A stretch of DNA of 64,000 nt, taken from positions 23,581-87,580 of the forward strand of contig DAIMZH010000010.1 in assembly GCA_036734105.1 (NCBI GenBank), read 5' to 3'. Positions 43,554 to 52,132 of the stretch are shown here, one piece after another. The notes under the pieces are model-generated. The model searched no databases and was not told the DNA's origin. It worked only from the letters and a program-made list of their open reading frames with translations. Position numbers and translations under genes: made by a program. This stretch comes from Azoarcus_F sp036734105 (GTDB lineage: Bacteria; Pseudomonadota; Gammaproteobacteria; Burkholderiales; Rhodocyclaceae). Numbering within the stretch: position 1 is the first letter of the stretch; every line of letters starts with the position of its first letter.

Positions 43554-44578
43554 ACACCGTGTTCGGTGATGATGCCGGTGATGAGTTTTGCAGGGGTGAC
43601 ATCAAAGGCTGGATTGCTTGCGGCGACTTGGTCCGGAGCAAGCCTGACGCTGGCTGGATGGCCAGCCGGATCGGTGCCATGCACCGTAAGCACCTCGCTG
43701 GGGCCACGGTCTTCGATGGGTATGGCTGCGGCGTTCGGGCAGTCAAAATCAACCGTGGACATAGGCGCTGCGATGTAAAAGGGCACCTGGTTGTCGTGGG
43801 CGGCGAGCGCCTTGAGATAAGTGCCCACCTTGTTGGCGCTGTCGCCGTTGGCCGCAACCCGGTCTGCGCCGGTGATCACGACGTCTACCTCGCCACTTGC
43901 CAACAGGAAACCAGCAGCGTTGTCACTAATCAAGGTGTGGGGCACGCCTGCCTGACGCAATTCCCACTCGGTCAGCAGCCCCTGATTGCGTGGCCGGGTT
44001 TCCGACACCCAGACATGCACCGGCAGCCCGTCATCATGTGCGGCATAGACCGGCGCCAGTGCGGTGCCCGCGCCCAGCGTGGCGATCCAGCCGGCGTTGC
44101 AGTGGGTCATCACGCGCAAGGCCTGACCTTTGCGTGCAGCGGCCAGTTCGCGCCAGATTGTCAGGCCGTGCTCACCAATGGCGCGACAGGTTGCCGCGTC
44201 TTCATCGCAAATGGCTTGTGCCTCGCACCAGGCTGCTTCCGGGCGCGCGTCAGGCGACAAAGGGCGTAACACAGCGTCCATACGCCCCAGCGCCCAGTGC
44301 AGATTGACAGCGGTCGGGCGGGTCGCGCCAAGTACCTTGATAGCCTGTGTCAGGTGGGTGTCATCCGCGCCGGATTGTAGCGCGATGGCGACACCGAAAG
44401 CGGCGGTGGCGCCAATCAGGGGCGCGCCACGCACCTGCATGCTGCGGATGGCCTCGGCGACCGCTTCAAGGGATTCAAGGCGACACATCTGCACCACATA
44501 GGGCAGCAGGGTTTGGTCGAGAATGATGGCGCTGTCGCCATCACGGGCAAGCGTGGGGATGGGTTGTGTAAAGTTCAT
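43517..44578 (-). CDS. mtnA: S-methyl-5-thioribose-1-phosphate isomerase
   Basis: MtnA isomerises methylthioribose-1-phosphate to the ribulose form in methionine salvage. From ATG 44578 (MNFTQPIPTLARDGD) it has 353 aa. Family features are VRGAPLIGATAAFGVAIAL, the catalytic Cys in MTHCNAGWIATLG, ALAPVYAAHDDGLPVHVW and the active-site Asp in VITGADRVAANGDSANKVGT. The start at 44578 is preferred over more upstream Mets. It is followed on the same strand by the aldolase gene. mtnE-like aminotransferase is divergent. No mtnC, mtnD or phosphorylase gene is seen. Confidence 0.95.
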   Translation of the reverse strand: MNFTQPIPTLARDGDSAIILDQTLLPYVVQMCRLESLEAVAEAIRSMQVRGAPLIGATAAFGVAIALQSGADDTHLTQAIKVLGATRPTAVNLHWALGRMDAVLRPLSPDARPEAAWCEAQAICDEDAATCRAIGEHGLTIWRELAAARKGQALRVMTHCNAGWIATLGAGTALAPVYAAHDDGLPVHVWVSETRPRNQGLLTEWELRQAGVPHTLISDNAAGFLLASGEVDVVITGADRVAANGDSANKVGTYLKALAAHDNQVPFYIAAPMSTVDFDCPNAAAIPIEDRGPSEVLTVHGTDPAGHPASVRLAPDQVAASNPAFDVTPAKLITGIITEHGVCQPAGLIAWKR

Positions 44579-44646
44579 GCCCGGCATTCTCGCAAGTGCC
44601 GTGCTTTGAGACAATACACAGACTGAACATCAACCGGACGTATCCC

Positions 44647-45804
44647 ATGCCGAGCTTCCCCGCCGCGGTGTCTTCGCGCTTGCCCAACGTGGGCACCACC
44701 ATATTTACGGTCATGTCGCGCATGGCGCAGGCTTGCGGCGCCATCAACTTGTCGCAGGGTTTTCCGGACTTCAACGCGGAAGATGAGCTTTTTGCGCGGG
44801 TAGCGCATCACATGCGCTCGGGTCAAAACCAATATGCACCAATGGCTGGGGTGGCAGCGCTGCGTGAAGCCATTGCCGCCAAGGTGTCGCAGTTGTACTC
44901 CACTCGCTATGACCCGGAAACCGAGATCACGGTCACCGCTGGTGCGACACAGGCATTGTTTACCGCCATTACGGCCTTGGTGGCCGCAGGTGACGAGGTC
45001 ATCGTGTTTGAGCCGGTGTACGACTCCTACGCGCCAGCCGTCGAGTTGCAGGGCGGCAAAGTTGTCCGATTGCGACTTGCCGCGCCGGACTACCGCCCGG
45101 ACTGGGCGGCGGTGGCGGCAGCAATCAGCCCGCGCACCCGCATGATCATCATCAACTCACCGCACAACCCGACGGCCACCGTGTGGCAGACCGAGGACAT
45201 GGCACAGCTTGCTGCTGTGACCCGCGACACCGGCATCGTGGTGTTGTCCGACGAGGTGTACGAGCACATCGTTTTTGATTGCGGTGTGCACCTCAGTTGC
45301 GCCGCTCATCCGGAGCTTGCCCAGCGCAGCCTGGTGGTGTCCAGCTTTGGCAAGACTTACCACATCACTGGCTGGAAGGTCGGTTACATCATTGGCCCAG
45401 CCGAGTTGATGGCCGAGTTTCGCAAGGTGCATCAGTTCAATGTGTTCACGGTCAACACGCCGGTGCAGCTAGCGTTGGCCGATTACATGCAGGACGCCGC
45501 CCGTCATCTTGGCTTGTCCCGGTTTTATCAGGACAAGCGTGATTTCTTTGTCTCCGCGATGCAGGGCTCGCGCTTCGAGCTGCTGCCATCACAGGGCACG
45601 TATTTTCAGTTGGCCCGTTATGACCGTATTTCGGATCAATCTGACACTGCATTTGTTGAACACCTGACGCGTGATGTCGGCGTGGCGGCCATTCCGGTGT
45701 CGGCGTTTTTTGCTGATGGCTTTGATCAACGCATCATCCGCTTCTGCTTTGCCAAGAACAATGACACCCTCGCGGCAGCATGCGAGCGCTTATGCCACGT
45801 CTGA
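44647..45804 (+). CDS. Methionine/2-keto-4-methylthiobutyrate aminotransferase (YbdL/MtnE type)
   Basis: This 385-aa fold-type I aminotransferase begins at ATG 44647 (MPSFPAAVSSRLPNVGTTIF). It has NLSQGFPDF, GATQALFTAI, SPHNPTATVWQ, SDEVYEHIVFD and the PLP lysine in SFGKTYHITGWKVG. The N-terminus and SQGFPDF resemble E. coli YbdL, a methionine-preferring transaminase that can perform the last step of methionine salvage. Its position divergent from mtnA supports that role. The ORF is intact. Confidence 0.9.
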   Translation: MPSFPAAVSSRLPNVGTTIFTVMSRMAQACGAINLSQGFPDFNAEDELFARVAHHMRSGQNQYAPMAGVAALREAIAAKVSQLYSTRYDPETEITVTAGATQALFTAITALVAAGDEVIVFEPVYDSYAPAVELQGGKVVRLRLAAPDYRPDWAAVAAAISPRTRMIIINSPHNPTATVWQTEDMAQLAAVTRDTGIVVLSDEVYEHIVFDCGVHLSCAAHPELAQRSLVVSSFGKTYHITGWKVGYIIGPAELMAEFRKVHQFNVFTVNTPVQLALADYMQDAARHLGLSRFYQDKRDFFVSAMQGSRFELLPSQGTYFQLARYDRISDQSDTAFVEHLTRDVGVAAIPVSAFFADGFDQRIIRFCFAKNNDTLAAACERLCHV

Positions 45805-45853
45805 GTTAGACTCAAGTGGGTGTTTTCAATTTCAATCCTGTGGTGGGCTGCCG

Positions 45854-46123
45854 GTGCGTAATCTGCTGATATTCATTCTTCTGCTTGTTGGCGTGTGGTG
45901 GATTCGTCGCGCCTTTGAGCGTTATACCCAATCAAAGCGACGGCAAGCTCAGGACATGCACAACGCGGAGCAACCCCAGGCGCGTTTGACCGAGCGCGTA
46001 GTCGCCTGCGAGCACTGCGGGCTGCATGTGCCAGAAAGCGAAGGGGTGCATGCCGGTGAGCATTTTTTCTGTTGTGACGAGCACCGTCGGCTCGGCGTTC
46101 GCGACGTCTCGGGTGACAACTGA
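45854..46123 (+). CDS. PP0621-family protein with zinc-ribbon-like Cys cluster
   Basis: This 89-residue protein starts at GTG 45854 with one N-terminal membrane helix (LLIFILLLVGVWWI). A basic linker follows, then a cysteine cluster CEHCGLHVPE...FFCCDEH, which should bind zinc. The PP0621 family is small, unnamed and often just upstream of pilS in betaproteobacteria, as here (3 nt to pilS). Its function is unknown. A link to PilS signalling is inference from position only. Confidence 0.85.
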   Translation: MRNLLIFILLLVGVWWIRRAFERYTQSKRRQAQDMHNAEQPQARLTERVVACEHCGLHVPESEGVHAGEHFFCCDEHRRLGVRDVSGDN

Positions 46124-46126
46124 GCA

Positions 46127-47677
46127 ATGAGCCAACCGGTATTCTGGAGAAGCCTGGAGCCGCTGCGCATCATCGGCGTCTTCCGGCTCGTGGTTGCCGG
46201 ATTGCTTTTCTGGGCTGGCGAGGACATGGGCCTGGGTGGGGAGTCGCGGCTGGCTTTTCTCGGCATCACGGTCGCTTACATGGGTAGCTCCTTGCTGCTG
46301 GGGTCCAGCGATCTGCTGACCCGCTTGGGTACAAAAAAGCTGACCACCCTGCAGTTCATGCTCGACATTCTGGTGCTGACCCTCATCATGGCGGTCAGCG
46401 GCGGTTTCAGGAGCGGAATGCCACTGCTGATGATGATGTATCTGGCTGCAGCAGGCGTGGTGAGCGAAGGACGTATTGGCCTGTTTCTGGCAGCGCTAGC
46501 TACCTTGGCGGTGCTTGCCGAAAACCTGTGGCGCATGATTGTCGATGCTGGCTCGCTCGAGTTCTTTCAGGTTGGGCTCACCTGCGCAGGCTTCTTCGCC
46601 ATTGCGTTTACCTCGCACCTGCTCGCCAGTCGTGCCCGACGCAGTGAAGCTCTGGCCCAAGAGCGCGGCAAGGCGCTGGGTCAGCAACGCGCGATCAACG
46701 AGTTGATCATCGAAGACATGAATGATGGCGTGGTCGTCGTAGCCAGCGATGGCACCATCCGGCAGGCCAACCCAAGCGCCAGTGAATTGCTGGGTGTTGT
46801 GCTTAACCCCGGCCTGCGCTTCGAGCAGGTTGATCGCAAGTTTGCGCGACTACGGCAGTTGATAGGCGAGTCGGAGGGTAAGGTGCTGCCGCTTGGCGCT
46901 GACCAGCGTGAATTACGTTGCCGGGTGGTGCTGGCAGGTCAGCGTGACGAGTGGGGCGATGACGCGCGCGATGCGATTGTCTACCTGACCGATCAGGACG
47001 AAGTACGTCGGCAGGCTCAGCAGCTCAAACTCGCCGCGCTGGGGCGCCTGGTAACCAGCCTCGCGCACGAGATTCGCAACCCCTTGTCGGCCATACAACA
47101 GGCCTCCGACCTGCTTGTTGACGAGCGCGATGCCGACAAAAGAGATCGTCTTGTCGGCATGATTGACCGCAACGGCAAACGAATCGAGCGCCTGGTGCGT
47201 GACGTGCTCGCCGCTGGTCGTCAAAGCGCTTACCCCGAAACACTTGCACTCGGCGTGTTTGTCGCCGACATCATCGACGAGCTGTGTCTGCCCACGCCAG
47301 CGCAAGCCGCCATCTTTACAATGGTGATTGATCAACAACACACCATCGCCTTCGACCGTGCACATCTCCATCAGGTGCTCGGAAACCTGCTCACCAACGC
47401 AAGGCGGCATGCGACCGGAAAACCCGGCTCAATCAGCATTCATAGTCAGCAAGAATCCAGCAACACGGTCAGCCTGCATGTGATTGATGACGGCGACGGC
47501 ATTGCGGATATACAACAAACACACCTCTTTGAACCCTTTCTCAGCAACGATCCGCAGGGTATCGGACTGGGTCTTTATATTGCGAGAGAGCTGGCAGAGA
47601 TCAACGGCGCGCAACTGGGTTTTGTGGGCAACGAACCAGGCGCTCACTTTGTCATTACAGGACGAAGTCACACATGA
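46127..47677 (+). CDS. pilS: Type IV pilus sensor histidine kinase PilS
   Basis: This 516-aa membrane kinase is the partner of PilR. Roughly residues 15-170 hold about six membrane helices (IIGVFRLVVAGLLFW..., LTLIMAVSGGFRSGMPLLMM, etc.). A PAS-like region follows (about 195-300), then the H box SLAHEIRNPLSAIQQASDLL, the N box NLLTNARRHA and the G boxes DDGDGIAD and GIGLGLYIA. In Pseudomonas PilS senses pilin itself in the membrane. It overlaps pilR by 4 nt. The whole architecture is intact. Confidence 0.93.
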   Translation: MSQPVFWRSLEPLRIIGVFRLVVAGLLFWAGEDMGLGGESRLAFLGITVAYMGSSLLLGSSDLLTRLGTKKLTTLQFMLDILVLTLIMAVSGGFRSGMPLLMMMYLAAAGVVSEGRIGLFLAALATLAVLAENLWRMIVDAGSLEFFQVGLTCAGFFAIAFTSHLLASRARRSEALAQERGKALGQQRAINELIIEDMNDGVVVVASDGTIRQANPSASELLGVVLNPGLRFEQVDRKFARLRQLIGESEGKVLPLGADQRELRCRVVLAGQRDEWGDDARDAIVYLTDQDEVRRQAQQLKLAALGRLVTSLAHEIRNPLSAIQQASDLLVDERDADKRDRLVGMIDRNGKRIERLVRDVLAAGRQSAYPETLALGVFVADIIDELCLPTPAQAAIFTMVIDQQHTIAFDRAHLHQVLGNLLTNARRHATGKPGSISIHSQQESSNTVSLHVIDDGDGIADIQQTHLFEPFLSNDPQGIGLGLYIARELAEINGAQLGFVGNEPGAHFVITGRSHT

Positions 47678-49056
47678 ACCCCAACAACGCAGCCGTCGGC
47701 AAGCTTCCCAGAGTGCTCATCGTGGATGATGAGCCGGATATTCGTGATTTGATCGAGCTATCGCTTTTGCGCATGGGTTTGGCCTGCGACAGTGCAGCCA
47801 ACCTTGTCGAAGCACGGCAATTTCTGGCCCGCAGCGACTATGCACTCTGTCTTACCGACATGCGCCTGCCAGACGGCGATGGGCTGGAGTTGGTGTCTGA
47901 AATCGTCTCTAACCGTCCGCAACTACCGGTTGCCGTGATCAGCGCCTATGGCAGCATGGAAACCGCGATTCGTGCCCTTAAACTGGGTGCCTTTGATTTC
48001 GTGTCCAAGCCGGTTGAGCATCAAAACCTCAGAGAGATCGTGCAGCACGCCTTGCGCGTCGACACCGGCGACGGCGTTAGCCCCGAGCACAGAGGCAGCA
48101 AGCGGGAGTTCATCGGTCGCTCGGCCACGGCACAGGCATTGCGTGCGCAGGTTGTCAAACTGGCGCGAAGCCAGGCGCCGGTGTTCATTCATGGAGAATC
48201 GGGCACCGGAAAAGAAGTCATTGCAAGGCTGATTCACGAATCTGGTCCGCGAGCACACGCCCCTTTCGTGCCGGTCAATTGTGGCGCGATCTCGCACGAG
48301 TTGATGGAGAGCGAATTCTTCGGCCACAAAAAAGGCAGCTTCACCGGTGCCACGGCTGACAAACAAGGGCTGTTTCAGGCAGCCCATGGGGGTACGCTGT
48401 TTCTTGACGAAGTCTCCGAGCTTCCGCTATCCATGCAGGTCAAGCTGCTCAGAGCGATACAGGAGAGGGCGGTCAAACCCGTCGGTGCAGCAAACGAAGA
48501 AGCGGTCGACGTTCGAATCCTGTCGGCCTCGCATCGTGACCTTGCAGAGATGGTATCAAGTGGTCGCTTCCGGCAAGACCTCTACTTCCGGGTCAACGTC
48601 ATTACCTTGCATGTGCCGCCCTTGCGGCAACGCCTGGAAGATGTCGCCGACCTCGCGCAACACATCCTTGCCAGACTGGCCAAGCGTGATGGCACCGCAG
48701 TGCGTCGGCTCACGTCGGCTGCACTCGCCGAACTACGCAAGCAGAGCTTTCCAGGCAACGTGCGCCAACTTGAAAACCTGCTGGAACGCGCCTGTGCCTT
48801 GTGCGAAGGTCACAACATCACCGAACTGGATATCGCGGTTGACGCCACCGAAACCCTCACGCAAACCGGCTTACACTTCAACTCAGAGCATGTTGACCAT
48901 GACCTCCCGGCAGGCAGCGAGATCGAAGACGAAGAGTGCGAGCGCGTCTTGCGCGCCCTCGACGAAACCCGCTGGAACCGCAGCGAAGCCGCCAGACGCC
49001 TGGGCATGACACTACGCCAACTGCGATACCGGCTTCAAAAGTGGGGCATGGACTGA
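47674..49056 (+). CDS. pilR: Type IV pilus response regulator PilR (sigma-54 activator)
   Basis: This 460-aa NtrC-family activator has a receiver domain with the phosphoacceptor Asp62 (CLTDMRLPDGDG). The AAA+ domain carries Walker A GESGTGKE, the sigma-54-contacting loop GSFTGA and Walker B GGTLFLDEVSEL. The C-terminal Fis-type helix-turn-helix is WNRSEAARRLGMTLRQLRYRL. It should activate the pilA sigma-54 promoter at 52064-52079, about 3 kb away, with accessory genes in between. It is coupled to pilS. Confidence 0.95.
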   Translation: MNPNNAAVGKLPRVLIVDDEPDIRDLIELSLLRMGLACDSAANLVEARQFLARSDYALCLTDMRLPDGDGLELVSEIVSNRPQLPVAVISAYGSMETAIRALKLGAFDFVSKPVEHQNLREIVQHALRVDTGDGVSPEHRGSKREFIGRSATAQALRAQVVKLARSQAPVFIHGESGTGKEVIARLIHESGPRAHAPFVPVNCGAISHELMESEFFGHKKGSFTGATADKQGLFQAAHGGTLFLDEVSELPLSMQVKLLRAIQERAVKPVGAANEEAVDVRILSASHRDLAEMVSSGRFRQDLYFRVNVITLHVPPLRQRLEDVADLAQHILARLAKRDGTAVRRLTSAALAELRKQSFPGNVRQLENLLERACALCEGHNITELDIAVDATETLTQTGLHFNSEHVDHDLPAGSEIEDEECERVLRALDETRWNRSEAARRLGMTLRQLRYRLQKWGMD

Positions 49057-49163
49057 TGCGAAACCTGGCCCGCAAGCGTTCATCTGTCAGCGGATGATTG
49101 CCACTCGTCCATCCGGTCGCTATGCTCAGGCTGACGCGACCCAACTATGCAGCGAGGTAAACC

Positions 49164-49736
49164 ATGAGCCAGCCCCAAGCCAAAATCCCTTTCGGGCCTG
49201 ATGATTATCTGGCCTGGGAGTCTGACCAGGCCGAGCGCAACGAATATGTCGACGGTGAAGTGTTCGCCATGAGCGGTGCATCGGACACCCATGTCACGAT
49301 CGCCCTGAACATTGCAGTAGCGTTGAAGACCGCTTTACGCGACACCCCTTGCCGCCCCTTCATCTCTGACATGAAGGTGCAGGTTGAAGCCGCCAACTGT
49401 TTCTTCTATCCCGACATACTGGTCACTTGCGACCCACGTGATCGCAGCCCGCAAGCCAGCCACATCAAGCGTCACCCGGTTCTGATCATAGAGGTGCTGT
49501 CACCCAGCACCGAGGCTTTTGATCGCGGCGACAAGTTTGCCGCCTATCGTCAACTCGACACCTTGCGCGAGTACGTGCTGGTGTCAAGCGAGGCGCGTCG
49601 GCTGGATGTTTTTCGTCGTGACGACACCGGCCACTGGGTGCTATACCCCTTTGCCGAGAATGAAGCGCTCGAACTTGCCAGCGTCGAATTGCGCTGTCCG
49701 GTGGCTGAAGTGTTTGAAGGCATCGACCGCCAGTAG
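49164..49736 (+). CDS. Uma2-family putative restriction endonuclease
   Basis: This 190-aa PD-(D/E)XK-superfamily protein of the Uma2 family has NEYVDGEVFAMSGASDTH, FFYPDILVTCDPRD and HPVLIIEVLSPSTEAFDRGD. It ends DVFRRDDTGHWVLYPF...VFEGIDRQ. Uma2 proteins are abundant, mobile-looking nucleases without a known role. The AGCGAGG ribosome-binding site is clear. A broken relative lies at 55016, and another 3'-end scrap at about 53593. It is the first accessory gene after pilR. Confidence 0.9.
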   Translation: MSQPQAKIPFGPDDYLAWESDQAERNEYVDGEVFAMSGASDTHVTIALNIAVALKTALRDTPCRPFISDMKVQVEAANCFFYPDILVTCDPRDRSPQASHIKRHPVLIIEVLSPSTEAFDRGDKFAAYRQLDTLREYVLVSSEARRLDVFRRDDTGHWVLYPFAENEALELASVELRCPVAEVFEGIDRQ

Positions 49737-49783
49737 CACGCACGCATGCAAGCAGTCTGGCACGGGGCTTTCCATTTAAATTA

Positions 49784-51388
49784 TCACGCCCCCCACACGC
49801 CGATTTCCAGTCCGTCATGACTGGCCTTGCGTTGCCAGATCTTCTTGTTCCACGACACACCCGGTTTGCGGTCGAAGATCACCAGATGGGCTTCGTCCGC
49901 GCCCACCTGCCGGGTGTAGTCTGCAGTCTGCTCCAGGCCGGTCTTGAGCACCTTGTCCAGACCACCCCGCAGGATCTTCAACTCGATCACCACCCGCTGC
50001 AACGGGCCATACATGCCCTGTTCAGGGTCCAGCGGCCATTCGATCAGCAAATCGGTGCGCTTGCGGCCCAAGCCGTATTCACGTGAGATCCGCCCGCCGC
50101 CGTTGATGATCCGTTGCAAAAAAGCCTGCATCAGCAACTGCGGAGCCGCCTCACGGTAGTCAAAGCCTTGCGTCCAGATGTCGGAATGCTCACGGAAGAA
50201 TTGCTGAAAGGCGGCCAGCAGCTTGGGCATGTTCAACCGGTGGTCGGGGTCGATGTACCAGCTCTGCTCCTGGTTGGCGATACGGGTCTGGCTGATCCAG
50301 GTGAGCTCACGCGGGATAACTTCCTGATAAATCCGGTTGCTGATCCGCAGCGAAGGCCGGGTGACGATCAACCCCAGATCCTCGACATATTGCTGATCAT
50401 CCGGTTTGACGGTATTCAGGTTGTCTGCTTCTTCACTGCTCAGCAGCGCGCTGATGACGCTGTGCACCCGGGGTTCTTTCAGCTTGTCACTGAGCTGATC
50501 CAGGTGCGTGGCCCGTGACTGGATCAAACGCTCACGGGCCTGTTTGTAAGCGGTCAGCGTGAGCCGGGTGCTGCGGTCCCGGGCTGCCCGGTTCTCCCAG
50601 GTCAGTTCATGCCCCAGCGCATTCACCAGCCAGGGCTGCCCACGGGTGTCTTCCCAAAGCTCCGGAAAGATCGCCTCATCAAACACCTGCCCGGTGGCCT
50701 CGGTATGCTGCAACCACAAGGCCCGGGTTTCAGGTTCAGTAAAGCTCCCCATGCGTAGCGACTTTGCCTTGATATTGAAGGCGCTGCCACCGGTAATGAC
50801 CTGCGCGCCGTCCTGCTCCATCCGGTAATCCCGCACATCCCGAACCCCGCACAACACAATAGACTGCGGAAAAAACTCGGGCCGTTGCGCATAACCGGCG
50901 CGGATCTGGCGCAGCAGCGAAATCAGCGTGTCGCCTACCAGCGCATCGACTTCATCCAGCAGCAATACCGTGGGCTTGTTGCTTAGCCTTGCCCACTGAC
51001 GCAGCAGTTGCGACAGTTGATCCAGGGGCTGATGCTGGCGCCCTTCAGTTGACCACCAACGGTTCAGGTTGGGGTCGCCAGTATAGTCTTCAATGCTGCG
51101 GGCAATGGCGCTGCAGGCAGTCGGGATACCCTGGGTTTCATCCCCTCGTGCAGCCTGAGCGCCTTCGATGTTGGCATAGGCACAGACATAGCCACCGGAA
51201 GCATTCAAAGCCTTCATCATTGCCAGCAGAGTGCTGGTCTTGCCGGTCTGGCGTGGCGCGTGGAGCACGAAATAACGTTGCTCCTGAATCAGTTGCTGAA
51301 TCTCTTCCCAGTCCAGCCGGTTCAACAGATCAATGTGGTAATGCAACTCCGGCTTGATCGGACCTGCGTTGTTGAAAAAGCGTTCCAT
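49784..51388 (-). CDS. AAA-type ATPase with C-terminal PD-(D/E)XK-like nuclease domain
   Basis: This 534-aa protein starts at ATG 51388 (MERFFNNAGPIKPELHY). The N-terminal AAA module has Walker A APRQTGKTSTLLAM and Walker B TVLLLDEVDALVGD. The C-terminal region contains YGLGRKRTDLLIEW and then RVVIELKILRG, a D...ExK arrangement expected for a PD-(D/E)XK fold. The C-terminal EQTADYTRQVGADEAHLVIFD closes it. Such ATPase-nuclease fusions occur among defence-like or mobile genes of unknown function. The frame upstream of 51388 is probably not translated. The gene is oriented against pilR and Uma2. Confidence 0.8.
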   Translation of the reverse strand: MERFFNNAGPIKPELHYHIDLLNRLDWEEIQQLIQEQRYFVLHAPRQTGKTSTLLAMMKALNASGGYVCAYANIEGAQAARGDETQGIPTACSAIARSIEDYTGDPNLNRWWSTEGRQHQPLDQLSQLLRQWARLSNKPTVLLLDEVDALVGDTLISLLRQIRAGYAQRPEFFPQSIVLCGVRDVRDYRMEQDGAQVITGGSAFNIKAKSLRMGSFTEPETRALWLQHTEATGQVFDEAIFPELWEDTRGQPWLVNALGHELTWENRAARDRSTRLTLTAYKQARERLIQSRATHLDQLSDKLKEPRVHSVISALLSSEEADNLNTVKPDDQQYVEDLGLIVTRPSLRISNRIYQEVIPRELTWISQTRIANQEQSWYIDPDHRLNMPKLLAAFQQFFREHSDIWTQGFDYREAAPQLLMQAFLQRIINGGGRISREYGLGRKRTDLLIEWPLDPEQGMYGPLQRVVIELKILRGGLDKVLKTGLEQTADYTRQVGADEAHLVIFDRKPGVSWNKKIWQRKASHDGLEIGVWGA

Positions 51389-51601
51389 CCGGAGAAAATC
51401 CTTGCATAGAGGGCCCGGATCAGACTGGCATGAGCGGTGCCACTGCAATGCACGCCATCCATGGCCTTGAGCGCCACGTTGTCCGGTATTTGCGTTGATC
51501 TGGAGATTAACAGGAAACCTCAGTGAATACACTGGAGACAGGGGTAGCTGTGCTGCGGGTGCAGGCGTGATTTTGAAAGCAGGGGAGATGCCTGATCCCG
51601 C

Positions 51602-51796
51602 TCATGCCTGGCTCAGAAACCGTGCCTGGCTGATGATGGTGACGCCGTGAAACGGATCAAGCGCCAAAAGATCGGCATCGTCGATGATGATGGCATCCGC
51701 CTTTCCGGCAAACACCACATTCAGAAGCTTGTCATCCGTCGGATTACGGCAAGCCTCTGCTGTGTTCAAACCCAGAGTTGCGGGCTCAAGCCTTCA
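51602..51796 (-). pseudogene. Truncated PIN-domain (toxin-type) gene, C-terminal part only
   Basis: Reading the minus strand gives EACRNPTDDKLLNVVFAG, then DAIIIDDADLLALDPFHGV and ISQARFLSQA before a stop at 51602-51604. This is the C-terminal active-site half of a PIN nuclease (the CRNPTDDKLL Asp and the second Asp of DADLL). An in-frame stop lies just upstream, and no start, N-terminal half or antitoxin is present. It is clearly a remnant of a lost toxin-antitoxin unit. Confidence 0.8.
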
Positions 51797-51875
51797 AGCT
51801 TATAGCTGGGGGAAGGCAGCGCTGTGACGTGACCCCTTGTTGGCGTGAGCCTTCAAGCTGAATATGCACAGCGGC

Positions 51876-51945
51876 GTGTCGCGGTTTGACAAGTTTGTCA
51901 AAAGTTGACAATAGCCGGAACGGCTTTTGTCATAAGCTGACTGTC
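51876..51945 (+). promoter_or_regulatory. Possible PilR-binding region upstream of pilA
   Basis: Four TGTC elements (51877-51880, 51896-51899, 51928-51931, 51942-51945) resemble the repeated (C/G)TGTC-type sites that I recall PilR using upstream of pseudomonad pilA. One of them lies inside a TTTGACA-AGTT-TGTCAAA palindrome (51885-51902). They are about 120-190 nt before the -24 element, a suitable distance for an enhancer. Confidence 0.4.
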
Positions 51946-52063
51946 ATCCGCGAAAGGCCAGCGCTGAGTCTGGCGTGCCTGGTGAATTCAGCGTGACAGA
52001 AGTCACTGAAAACATGATGTAAAGCCAAATTTTAGCGTGTAGTTTTTGAGAGGTCGTGAATTA

Positions 52064-52079
52064 TGGCACAGCGATTGCA
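52064..52079 (+). promoter_or_regulatory. Sigma-54 (-24/-12) promoter of pilA
   Basis: TGGCAC-N5-TTGCA matches the sigma-54 consensus at every key base, with GG and GC correctly spaced. It ends 53 nt before the pilA ATG. This fits activation by PilS-PilR encoded upstream. Confidence 0.88.
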
Positions 52080-52132
52080 TAAACAATCATGAGCGACAGT
52101 TGTCGCCGGTTCATGACAACAGGAGAATTAAA

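Larger units (their letters stand above)
51389..52132. other. Non-coding/regulatory gap before pilA
   Basis: The region holds a truncated PIN-domain gene remnant (51602-51796), TGTC-containing motifs at 51876-51945 and the pilA sigma-54 promoter (52064-52079). A short direct repeat GAGCCTTCAAGCT-like element occurs near 51788 and 51848. No other gene is visible. Confidence 0.6.
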
